DNA from: an uncultured Collinsella sp.
Lineage (GTDB): Bacteria > Actinomycetota > Coriobacteriia > Coriobacteriales > Coriobacteriaceae
Direction of reading: 5' to 3'
DNA: 64,000 nucleotides
NCBI GenBank assembly: GCA_902472315.1
Contig: CABRNM010000006.1
Coordinates: forward strand, 9,733 to 73,732
Shown here: piece after piece, positions 42,234-50,062 of the stretch
Layout of the letters: each line of letters begins with the position of its first letter
Numbering within the stretch: position 1 is the first letter of the stretch
Notes under the pieces: model-generated
Database searches by the model: none
What the model was told of the DNA's origin: nothing
The model's input: only the letters and a program-made list of their open reading frames with translations
Program-made: the position numbers and the translations under genes

Positions 42234-43001
42234 ATGGCAATTAAACAGACAGCAGGCAGAGATGCCCTGGGGGACTTTGCCCCAAAATTCGCACAGCTCA
42301 ATGACGATGTGCTGTTCGGCGAGGTGTGGAGCCGAGAAGACGGGCTTTCCCTTCGAGACCGCAGCGTGGTGACGGTGGTGGCCCTGATGGCGCAGGGACT
42401 GACGGACTCTTCGTTCCAATACCATCTGATGTCCGCAAGGAACAATGGCGTGACTAGGACGGAGATAGCGGAAATCCTTACGCACGCGGCGTTTTATGCG
42501 GGATGGCCCAAGGCATGGGCGGCCTTCCGCATGGCGAAGGAGGTCTGGGCGGACGAGGGCGACGGCACCGACGCAAAGGCCCGACACCAAAACGAGATGG
42601 CCTTTCCCATCGGTGCCCCCAACGACGCATTTGCGAAGTACTTTATTGGGCAAAGCTACCTCGCGCCCCTTTCCACCGAGCAGGTCGGCGTCTACAACGT
42701 GACGTTCGAGCCCGGCTGCCGCAACAACTGGCACATCCATCACGCCAAAAGCGGTGGCGGACAGATCCTCGTCTGCGTGGCTGGCCGAGGGCTTTACCAG
42801 GAATGGGGCAAACCGGCACAGGAACTGTGCCCTGGCGACGTGGTAAATATTCCCGCGGGCGTAAAGCACTGGCACGGTGCGGCGCCCGACAGCTGGTTCT
42901 CCCATCTCGCGGTGGAAGTTCCGGGCGAGGAGGCCTGCAACGAGTGGTTGGAGCCCGTGGTCGACGAGCAATACCTTAAAGCGACCGACAAGGAGGCTTA
43001 G
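42234..43001 (+). CDS. Carboxymuconolactone decarboxylase-like domain fused to cupin
   Basis: A 255-aa two-domain protein. Residues about 5-110 are an AhpD/CMD-like domain (DRSVVTVVALMAQGLTDSSFQYHLMSARNNGVTRTEIAEILTHAAFYAGWPKAW). It has no Cys pair, so it is CMD-like rather than AhpD peroxidase. Residues about 140-245 are a cupin (NNWHIHHAKSGGGQILVCVAGRG, then PGDVVNIPAGVKHWHGA) with metal-binding His. TAGGAGG lies before the ATG. It is followed by the hydrolase gene after two bases. Confidence 0.88.
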   Translation: MAIKQTAGRDALGDFAPKFAQLNDDVLFGEVWSREDGLSLRDRSVVTVVALMAQGLTDSSFQYHLMSARNNGVTRTEIAEILTHAAFYAGWPKAWAAFRMAKEVWADEGDGTDAKARHQNEMAFPIGAPNDAFAKYFIGQSYLAPLSTEQVGVYNVTFEPGCRNNWHIHHAKSGGGQILVCVAGRGLYQEWGKPAQELCPGDVVNIPAGVKHWHGAAPDSWFSHLAVEVPGEEACNEWLEPVVDEQYLKATDKEA

Positions 43002-43003
43002 GC

Positions 43004-43975
43004 ATGGAGCAGTTGAAACTGACGCAGGAATGGGACAAGGTGTTCCCCAAAAGTGACAAGGTTGAGCACAGCAAGGCGACTTTTCACAACCGATACGGCA
43101 TCACGCTGGCGGCCGACGTCTACGTGCCAAAGAACGTGGAGGGCAAGCTGCCTGCCATCGCCGTCAGCGGTCCGTTTGGCGCGGTGAAGGAGCAAACGTC
43201 CGGCCTTTATGCGCAGAAAATGGCGGAGCTGGGCTTTTTCGCGATTGCCTTCGACCCATCCTATACCGGCGAGAGCGGCGGTGCGCCCCGCTATGTGGCA
43301 TCGCCGGACATCAACACCGAGGATTTCTGCGCAGCGGTGGATTTCCTCTCTGTGCAGAATAGCGTTGACCCGGAGCGCATCGGTATCATCGGCATCTGCG
43401 GTTGGGGCGGCATGGCAATCAATGCCGCAGCCATCGACACCCGTATCAAAGCTACCGCGGCTATGACCATGTACGATATGACCCGCGTGACCGCAAACGG
43501 CTACTTTGACGCCGAGGATTCCGAGCAGGCGCGCTTCGAAAAGCGGAAAGCGCTGAACGCGCAGCGCACCGAGGACTATAAAAATGACAGCTACGCGCTG
43601 GCGGGCGGCGTGGTCGATCAGCTGCCCGATGACGCGCCGCAGTTTGTGGCGGACTATTACGCCTACTACAAGACTCCGCGAGGCTACCATCCCCGCAGCC
43701 TGGGCTCCAATGGCGGTTGGAATGTGACGTCTTCGCTGTCGTTTTTGAATATGCCGATCTTGCAGTACGCCGGCGAGATCCGCTCCGCCGTGCTGCTGGT
43801 GCATGGCGAGAAGGCGCACTCCCGCTATTTCAGCGAAACCGCGTACAGCAAGCTGACGGGGGACAACAAGGAATTGCTCATTATCCCCGGTGCCAGTCAC
43901 ACCGACCTCTACGATCAGATGGACGTCATTCCGTTTGGAAAGCTGAAAGCGTTCTTTGAGGAGTATTTGAAATAA
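43004..43975 (+). CDS. Alpha/beta hydrolase with Cys nucleophile
   Basis: A 323-aa hydrolase of the dienelactone-hydrolase/X-Pro-peptidase-like branch. The nucleophile elbow is GICGWGG (near 130), Cys instead of Ser. The acid lies in the LVHGEKAHSRYFSE region and the His in PGASHTDLYDQMD near the end. No signal peptide is present. It is the third gene of the MerR-linked cassette and probably acts on the same unknown small molecule as its neighbours. Confidence 0.87.
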   Translation: MEQLKLTQEWDKVFPKSDKVEHSKATFHNRYGITLAADVYVPKNVEGKLPAIAVSGPFGAVKEQTSGLYAQKMAELGFFAIAFDPSYTGESGGAPRYVASPDINTEDFCAAVDFLSVQNSVDPERIGIIGICGWGGMAINAAAIDTRIKATAAMTMYDMTRVTANGYFDAEDSEQARFEKRKALNAQRTEDYKNDSYALAGGVVDQLPDDAPQFVADYYAYYKTPRGYHPRSLGSNGGWNVTSSLSFLNMPILQYAGEIRSAVLLVHGEKAHSRYFSETAYSKLTGDNKELLIIPGASHTDLYDQMDVIPFGKLKAFFEEYLK

Positions 43976-44052
43976 GACGCACCTTGCTTTTTACTTATTA
44001 ACGGTCATGCATTTAGCGAGGACGGTTTGCGGCAAGACGCCTCGCCGCGCTA

Positions 44053-44508
44053 CTAGTCGTCGGCCCTCGCCGCCGAGAGCAAGGCACCCAAGTCTGCCTG
44101 GATCGCCTCCGCCTTGTTTCCGAGCTGCAACGGGGCCGAATCGCCCGAGATGTTCACGCTTAGCAGGCGCGCATCCGGCAGCTTTGCGGTCATGCTCCAG
44201 AACGGGAGTGTAATGATGCCGGGGGTCATCTCGCCCACGCCGAGTTCCAGCAACAGCACGCGGCTACTACCGCGCTCGCGCACGAAGCGCTCATATCGTT
44301 CGAGGCCCTCGCGCCATGCCGCACCCTGCAGAAACGTGTCGTCGCGTACCCACGGCACAAGCTGCCAGCCGCAGTGCGGGCATCGGGGGACATCCTCGCT
44401 GCGGATCTCGAAGCCCGCACTGCCCACGTGGTTGTAATGATTGGCGTGAAGGCGGCCGTTGGAAAGAAACTCATTTCCGTGGGGAAGAATCTTCTCGGTG
44501 AGTAAAGC
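44053..44508 (-). pseudogene. Sir2-like protein, C-terminal fragment
   Basis: The frame reads HGNEFLSNGRLHANHYNHVGSAGFEIRSEDVPRCPHCGWQLVPWVRDD, then RVLLLELGVGEMTPGIITLPFW, resembling the zinc-ribbon and C-terminal Rossmann part of Sir2-like NAD-dependent enzymes. The frame is closed by a stop at 44509-44511, and the N-terminal NAD-binding half is absent. Probably a decayed gene end; expression from a GTG at 44427 would give 124 residues without a catalytic site. Confidence 0.6.
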
Positions 44509-44555
44509 TCATCGGAGCGGGGATAGAGCTTTGTCTGCGAGGTACGAAATGCTGA

Positions 44556-45476
44556 CTAGCGGTTGCGACGCCTTGTTGCGGAAATGCCAACTGCCACAAC
44601 TACACCACCGGCAACACTCAGGGCGACTGCCGTCGCACCGTTGTCGCCTGTCGCGGGTAGGGTGGTCCCGGCTGGTTTAACCGCCGCTACTGCCTTGGTG
44701 GAAACGGGATTTGCCGCGGGCTTTTCTGCCTTGGGCTGCGGTGTGGGCTCGGGCTTGGTTTCCGGTTCGGGTTTAACCTCTGGGTTCGGCTTAACGTCAG
44801 GGCTGGGCTCGGGATCGGTCACGTCGGTTGCAATCAAGTGCACGTCACTGTCGAAGACGTAACGGATGTAGTAATCGTGCCGCGTTTCGTGCATAATCCC
44901 CTGCCCGCTGTCGAAGTCACGGTCAACGTGTGTGCCAAGGTAGGTTGAGCTGTTGAGGTCCAGCCTGTAAGGGATTTGGTCGTCGGCGTAACTGCCTGTA
45001 AAGACCACGGTTGCTCTAACGTGATTGTCAATCATGGTCAGGGCAATAGAGACGCTGGCCTCTTTGGGGTTCTCGGTTTTTATAAGGCTTTCGGTATCGG
45101 TGTCGATCTTGAAGAGATGGACGGTGTCGTTAAGCCCGTAGATGAAGTCCTCGGGTTTGTCGGGAAAATCGTATACAAACGCCTCATTCTGGACCAACAT
45201 GAAGGCAGGAGGGAGCTCCAGGTCATAGTTATGGTCGACAACGGCGGTAGCTGTGAAGCTGCCTTCCGCGTTGGCTTCGTTGCAGGTAATGGGTGCTGCG
45301 ACATCGGTTTCGGGCATTTCTGTCGCCAGTGCTGCGCAGGGTAGCAAAAGCAGTCCTGCCACAAGAATGCTTACTCCGAAGGCGGCGATTCTGGCGTCTG
45401 CATGACGCTTGACGTCGCGGATAGACAGGCCAGTCCGTTTGTTATGGGTCTGCGGTGCAACATGCTGTCCATACAT
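44556..45476 (-). CDS. LPxTG cell-wall anchored surface protein
   Basis: A 306-aa secreted protein. A basic N terminus leads into a signal helix (AAFGVSILVAGLLLLPCAALA at about 32-52). The mature domain (about 55-215) is beta-rich with no recognised fold. A Pro/Glu/Lys repeat spacer follows (DPEPSPDVKPNPEVKPEPETKPEPTPQPKAEKP in 5-10 residue units). LPATG near 273, a hydrophobic helix and RRRNR form a sortase anchor. Probably exposed on the cell wall. Function unknown. Confidence 0.88.
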   Translation of the reverse strand: MYGQHVAPQTHNKRTGLSIRDVKRHADARIAAFGVSILVAGLLLLPCAALATEMPETDVAAPITCNEANAEGSFTATAVVDHNYDLELPPAFMLVQNEAFVYDFPDKPEDFIYGLNDTVHLFKIDTDTESLIKTENPKEASVSIALTMIDNHVRATVVFTGSYADDQIPYRLDLNSSTYLGTHVDRDFDSGQGIMHETRHDYYIRYVFDSDVHLIATDVTDPEPSPDVKPNPEVKPEPETKPEPTPQPKAEKPAANPVSTKAVAAVKPAGTTLPATGDNGATAVALSVAGGVVVAVGISATRRRNR

Positions 45477-45797
45477 AAGACGCTCCTTGTTCGTAGGCTG
45501 GTTTCCGCGGATCTATATTGCGCCTGGCCGATGCGGCTAGGCTCTTTCACGCGAACGCTTATGCGAGCAGGGAGAAAGCTCAAGCTAATTTTCCCACAGT
45601 CGATACTTTGCGAGCAACGATTTGCTGTTCAATTCTCGGAGAGAGAATCAAGACGGTCGAGGAGTTATCAGGCAATGAGATTGCGTCTAGAGAACACGAA
45701 CGAGAGATGTCTTCTGCGGACGACTGAATAGCTCCGTCTGTTCTGGTTACAACGAAATGTGTGCCGTGCGCCTGCGGCATGAAGGAGGGAGATTCTC
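45477..45797. other. Gap, one weak open frame
   Basis: A TTG-started frame at 45518-45727 (about 69 aa, ADAARLFHANAYASREKAQA and on) has no ribosome site and no recognised family. The last 60 bp include GAAGGAGGG before the next gene. No other feature is supported. Confidence 0.4.
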
Positions 45798-46328
45798 ATG
45801 AATATCGTTGTATTGAGTGGTAGCCCGCGTAAGGGCGCCAATACCGACACCATGGTCGAGGCGTTTGCCGAGACCGCGCGCGAGGTTGGCCATACGGTCG
45901 AGGTCGTTCGCGTTGCCAGCAAGAAGATCGCTGGTTGCCTGGGGTGCCAGTATTGCTTCGCCCATGAGGGCACCTGTGTGCAGAAGGATGACATGGCCGA
46001 CGTGATCGAGTCGCTGAAAGGCGCCGATATGGTTGTCTTCGCTTCGCCCATCTACTGGTTTGATATCACTGCGCAGGAGAAGGCCGCCATCGACCGCCTG
46101 TACGCCTTCGGTGCTACGGGCTTCCCGTTCACCAAGACAGCCCTTTTGCTCGATAGTCACAGCGAGGGCGTCTATGACGCGGCGATCGCCATGTACAAGT
46201 CAACCTGCGCGTACTGCAAGTGGGAGGACCAGGGCATTATCACCATTAGCGGTATGACCGAGCGCGACAGCATGGCCTCTTCGCCCAAGTTGGAAGAGGT
46301 GCGAGAGCTCGCTCGCAAGCTCTCTTAA
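45798..46328 (+). CDS. Flavodoxin-family NAD(P)H reductase
   Basis: A 176-aa flavodoxin-fold protein: MNIVVLSGSPRKGANTDTMVEAF is the FMN loop, CLGCQYCFAHEGTCVQKDDM carries a Cys cluster, and VVFASPIYWFDITAQEKAAIDRL is the second loop. It is related to the reductase at 41631 but stands alone. Likely a quinone/nitroaromatic reductase. Confidence 0.87.
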   Translation: MNIVVLSGSPRKGANTDTMVEAFAETAREVGHTVEVVRVASKKIAGCLGCQYCFAHEGTCVQKDDMADVIESLKGADMVVFASPIYWFDITAQEKAAIDRLYAFGATGFPFTKTALLLDSHSEGVYDAAIAMYKSTCAYCKWEDQGIITISGMTERDSMASSPKLEEVRELARKLS

Positions 46329-46435
46329 GGCAAGAAGAGCGCATGGCAATCGGTGTTGGTGGAAATGCTTGCAATCCTTATCAAGAGGAATGCTGATTGC
46401 CATGCGTTGATGCTTCCGCGGACAATTCCGGCGTG

Positions 46436-47530
46436 CTAAAACGCCTTCTCGTTCAAGAATTCCCTGAACGCGGGAATGTCAAAGTCAACGAGACCACGCC
46501 CGCGCTCTCCAATGACGCCGTCCTCCAGGAGGCGGCGTTTGTATTGGCTTGCGTAGTTGCTGGCGACGCCCATGCGTTTGGCTATCTCCGAGACCCTGCT
46601 GGGGCCAGAATCGGGCAGCATCGCGAGCAAAAACTCAATGTCTTTATCGGAAAGCTCCCGATAGGTCGTTTCGAGAATGCGATCGCGCAGTTCCATGCGG
46701 GCAAGCAGAGAACCCTGTTGGACATCAGATGCGCTGATTTTGGGCGAGCTCTCCGAAACATCCCAAGTGCGATATCCGACGAGCTGCATCATGTAGGGGA
46801 ATCCGTCGACGGCCTTCACAGCATCCTCGAGCGCTTCTGCTGTGATTGAGCGGCCTCCGGCCTCAACGGTTTTGCGGAATGCGTTTGCAATTTCAACGTC
46901 AGTGATTCGTCCTAATTGATGATATTGGGAACGTCTGAGGAACGAGACGGAATCGTTGCGTAGCAGTGCCGATACTTTGTAGGGTAGTCCTGCCATGAGT
47001 AGGGCGACTTTTTTACCTTCGCGCACAAAGTGCTGGTAAACAGAGGCAAATTGGAGCATTTCATCAAGATCGACGGTGACTTCATCGATGGTGATGAGAA
47101 GTCCGATGTCATGTTTTTCGAGTTGCTTAAAGATGCCATTCATGCGCGTGCGCCAGTTGCCCTGAGCCTCTTGAGCATATGTCCAATCGATGCCCACTGG
47201 GCCAATTTGAACACCGTTTATGCGCGCGTGAGGCTGTGAGAGGTAGCTATCTGCGGCTTCTTTGGTTCGCTCGATAATATCTTCGAGCATGCCTGGCATG
47301 GCGGAGACATTTGCTGCGATCCAGCCGTGTTCAAGCGCCGTTTCTGAAAGGAGCGAGAGAAGCGCCGTCTTGCCCGTTCCCCTTGCGCCAGTAAAAATGG
47401 TTGACAGGTTGGGATCTCCCGGGCCGTTGATAAAGCCACGGTTGATGTCACGCAGGATATGCTCGCGACCCGCTAGAAAGGGAGGGACGCTTCCGAACGT
47501 CGGGGTAAAGGGGTTCTTGCTGTACTCCAT
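46436..47530 (-). CDS. AAA ATPase with winged-helix tail
   Basis: A 364-aa protein starting MEYSKNPFTPTFGSVPPFLAGREHIL. Walker A GARGTGKTALL is near 48-58 and a Walker B-like segment is IGLLITIDEVTVDLDE. The C terminus is a winged-helix-like region (GPSRVSEIAKRMGVASNYASQYKRRLLEDGVIGE). The layout recalls Cdc6/Orc-like and STAND-like regulatory ATPases. Its promoter carries three 16-bp direct repeats, and a decayed copy of its early part lies at 63.5 kb. Function unknown. Confidence 0.8.
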   Translation of the reverse strand: MEYSKNPFTPTFGSVPPFLAGREHILRDINRGFINGPGDPNLSTIFTGARGTGKTALLSLLSETALEHGWIAANVSAMPGMLEDIIERTKEAADSYLSQPHARINGVQIGPVGIDWTYAQEAQGNWRTRMNGIFKQLEKHDIGLLITIDEVTVDLDEMLQFASVYQHFVREGKKVALLMAGLPYKVSALLRNDSVSFLRRSQYHQLGRITDVEIANAFRKTVEAGGRSITAEALEDAVKAVDGFPYMMQLVGYRTWDVSESSPKISASDVQQGSLLARMELRDRILETTYRELSDKDIEFLLAMLPDSGPSRVSEIAKRMGVASNYASQYKRRLLEDGVIGERGRGLVDFDIPAFREFLNEKAF

Positions 47531-47540
47531 GGTAGCTCCT

Positions 47541-47594
47541 TTGCAAGTTTTGCTAATATTTGCAAGTTTTGCTAACTTTTGCAAGTTTTGCTAA
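47541..47594. promoter_or_regulatory. Three perfect 16-bp direct repeats, 19-bp period
   Basis: TTGCAAGTTTTGCTAA occurs at 47541-47556, 47560-47575 and 47579-47594, identical each time. The first copy begins 11 bp before the ATG of the AAA ATPase. The spacing (19 bp) is near two helical turns. A cooperative repressor or the ATPase itself could bind. Confidence 0.8.
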
Positions 47595-47689
47595 CGACTG
47601 ACCAAAGGGCATCGAAGCAGTGGCGCTGACATTTTTTACGCAGAAAAATAAGCAGAAATCAATTTATCTGCGTTAAAAAATAGTTGAGA

Positions 47690-47741
47690 AGAAAAACGAC
47701 GAGTCCCGGGCGCAATGCCGTTGCGTTCCGGGCCTCGTCGC
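47690..47741 (-). terminator. Terminator of the topoisomerase operon
   Basis: On the minus strand CGACGAGGCCCGG pairs with CCGGGACTCGTCG around a GC-rich loop with inner complementarity, followed by TTTTTC. It lies 36 bp after the stop of the GyrA-like gene. Confidence 0.85.
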
Positions 47742-47776
47742 TTTGCGAAGTATCTAACGATCTCGTTGCCGTCGTC

Positions 47777-50017
47777 CTAGTCAAACAGACTCGGCATGTC
47801 GTTTTCCTTCATGAGGGCACCGGCTGAGGGGAGGCTCTGCGCGGTGAACTTCTCGGCCGAGACGCCGGCGCCAAGGATTTCCTCGGTCGTGCCGACGGTG
47901 GTGACCGAGCGGCCCTTCTTGGCGGTAAAGGCCTGGACGCCCTGCGTGTTGGTGGTCGTCTTGGTCTTGAGCAGCGACGTGTTGAAGTTCATCAAACGAT
48001 AGTCGCTCGAGACCAGCGCGATGTCGCGATCTTCCTTGAGTACCTGGGCATACAGCAGCTTGCTGCCACCGTAAATGGCGTTCTTGAGGCGCTTGCGGTT
48101 GGTCTTGGTGACGTATCCAGAAAGCGCGACGCGCACCACGCGGCCGTTCTCAAAGACAAACAGCACGTCGGCCTTGTAGTCCTCGGGGTCGATGACCCAG
48201 ATGACGCTCTCGTCGGGTTCCATCTCGAGATCGGTCGGCAGGTACGAGCCCAGCTGTGCCGACTTGGTATCCTCAAACGCCGCGACTTTGCACTTATACA
48301 CCTGGCTCTTGTTGGTAAACACGAGCAGCTCGTGCGTATTGGAGGACGGGAACTCGATAAAGGGTTTGTCGCCGTCCTTGTACTTGAGCGTGGTCGCCTT
48401 CTTGAGCACGCGGTCCGTCATCTTCTTAAGATAGCCATCGCGCGAGAGCATGATGGTAACCGGGTACTCCTCGACCTCGGGCTCCAAGCTTACCTCGATA
48501 ACCTCGTGGGGCTCAATCCTGCCCGTGCGGCGCGGCATCACGTACTTCTTGTTGACCGCGGCCAGCTCGTCGCTGATGACCTTCTTGATGTTCTCCTCGC
48601 TGGAGAGGATCTCCTCAAGCTCGGCAATCTCGCCCTCAAGCTTGGCAATGTCCTTGGTGCGGTTGAGGATGTACTCATCGTTGATGTTGCGGAGCTTAAG
48701 CTCGGCAACAAACTCGGCCTGGGTCTCGTCGATGTCGAAACCCTTCATAAGGTTGGGCACGACCTCGGCTTCGAGCTTGGTGCCGCGGATGATGGCGATG
48801 GCCTTGTCGATGTCGAGCAAGATCGCCTCGAGGCCGTGCAGCAGGTGCAGGCGCTCGGACTTTTTGCCCAGGTCAAAGTTAATGCGGCGACGCGTGGACT
48901 CAATACGCCACTTGACCCACTCGTGCAGAATCTGGCGCACGCCCATAACGCGAGGGTAACCATCGACCAGCACGTTGAAGTTGCACGAGAACGAATCCTG
49001 CAGCGTGGTTGTGCGATAGAGCTTGGCCATGAGCTTGTCGGGGTCGACGCCGCGCTTAAGGTCGATGGCGATGCGCAAGCCCGAGAGGTCGGTTTCGTCG
49101 CGGATGTCAGCGATCTCCTTGACCTTGCCCTCTTTGGAGAGCTTGACGATGCGCTCGATAATGACATCGGTCTTGGTGGTGTAGGGGATCTCGTAGACCT
49201 CGATAATGCGCTCTTCGGGAATCCAGCGCCAACGGGAGCGGATCTGGAAGCTGCCAAGGCCAGTCTCGGTAATCTTTTCCATCTCCTCGCGGCGGTAGAT
49301 GATCTCGCCGCCGGTCGAGAAGTCGGGCATGGGCATATATTCGAGCAGGTCGCAGTCGGGATCCTTGAGGTAGTGCATCGTGGCAGTGCAGACCTCGTTG
49401 AGGTTGAAACCGCAGATGTCGGACGCCATGGCGACGCCGATGCCCTTGTTGGCCGAGACGAGGATGTTGGGGAACGTGGTGGGCAGCAGGCGCGGCTCCT
49501 TCATGGCGCCGTCGTAGCTGTCGACGAAGTCGACCGGGTCCTTGTCGATGTCCTTGAAGATTTCGGCGCTGATGGGGGAGAGCTTGGCCTCGGTATAACG
49601 CGAGGCGGCGTAGCTCAGGTCGCCCGAATAGTACTTGCCAAAGTTGCCCTTCGACTCCACAAAGGGGGCGAGCAGTGCCTCGTTGCCCGTCGCCAGACGC
49701 ACCATCGTCTCGTAGATTGCGGCGTCGCCGTGCGGGTTGAGCTTCATGGTCTGGCCCACGATGTTGGCACTCTTCTGGCGCTCGCCTTTGAGCAGGCCCA
49801 TCTTGTACATGGTGTAGAGCAGCTTGCGGTGTGAGGGCTTAAAGCCATCGATCTCGGGGAACGCACGCGAGACATTGACGCTCATGGCGTAGGGCATGTA
49901 GTTGACCTCGAGCGTCTGCGTGATCGGCTGATCGGTGACCTCGGAGTGCAGGCCGATGACGTTCTCGGCGTTGACCTGCTTTTTCTTTGGCTGGTTCTTC
50001 GTCTTCTTCTTTGCCAC
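47777..50017 (-). CDS. Type IIA topoisomerase, A subunit (GyrA/ParC-like)
   Basis: A 746-aa protein that cuts and religates DNA. The catalytic Tyr lies in AASRYTEAKLS at residue 141, and QKSANIVGQTMKLNPHGD is the quinolone-region segment. A coiled-coil gate with a beta-pinwheel C-terminal domain follows. I see no GyrA box (QRRGGKG), so it is more like topoisomerase IV than gyrase. It is followed by its terminator. The 45-bp gap to the upstream B subunit indicates one operon. Confidence 0.93.
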   Translation of the reverse strand: MAKKKTKNQPKKKQVNAENVIGLHSEVTDQPITQTLEVNYMPYAMSVNVSRAFPEIDGFKPSHRKLLYTMYKMGLLKGERQKSANIVGQTMKLNPHGDAAIYETMVRLATGNEALLAPFVESKGNFGKYYSGDLSYAASRYTEAKLSPISAEIFKDIDKDPVDFVDSYDGAMKEPRLLPTTFPNILVSANKGIGVAMASDICGFNLNEVCTATMHYLKDPDCDLLEYMPMPDFSTGGEIIYRREEMEKITETGLGSFQIRSRWRWIPEERIIEVYEIPYTTKTDVIIERIVKLSKEGKVKEIADIRDETDLSGLRIAIDLKRGVDPDKLMAKLYRTTTLQDSFSCNFNVLVDGYPRVMGVRQILHEWVKWRIESTRRRINFDLGKKSERLHLLHGLEAILLDIDKAIAIIRGTKLEAEVVPNLMKGFDIDETQAEFVAELKLRNINDEYILNRTKDIAKLEGEIAELEEILSSEENIKKVISDELAAVNKKYVMPRRTGRIEPHEVIEVSLEPEVEEYPVTIMLSRDGYLKKMTDRVLKKATTLKYKDGDKPFIEFPSSNTHELLVFTNKSQVYKCKVAAFEDTKSAQLGSYLPTDLEMEPDESVIWVIDPEDYKADVLFVFENGRVVRVALSGYVTKTNRKRLKNAIYGGSKLLYAQVLKEDRDIALVSSDYRLMNFNTSLLKTKTTTNTQGVQAFTAKKGRSVTTVGTTEEILGAGVSAEKFTAQSLPSAGALMKENDMPSLFD

Positions 50018-50062
50018 GATTTCCTCTTGAACTTCTTATGGGCCGTCGTTATCGATTTGCTG

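Noticed and set aside
47541..47594. Possible CRISPR array
   Set aside because: There are only three repeats with 3-base gaps, no spacers of normal length and no cas genes. It is an operator-like repeat set.
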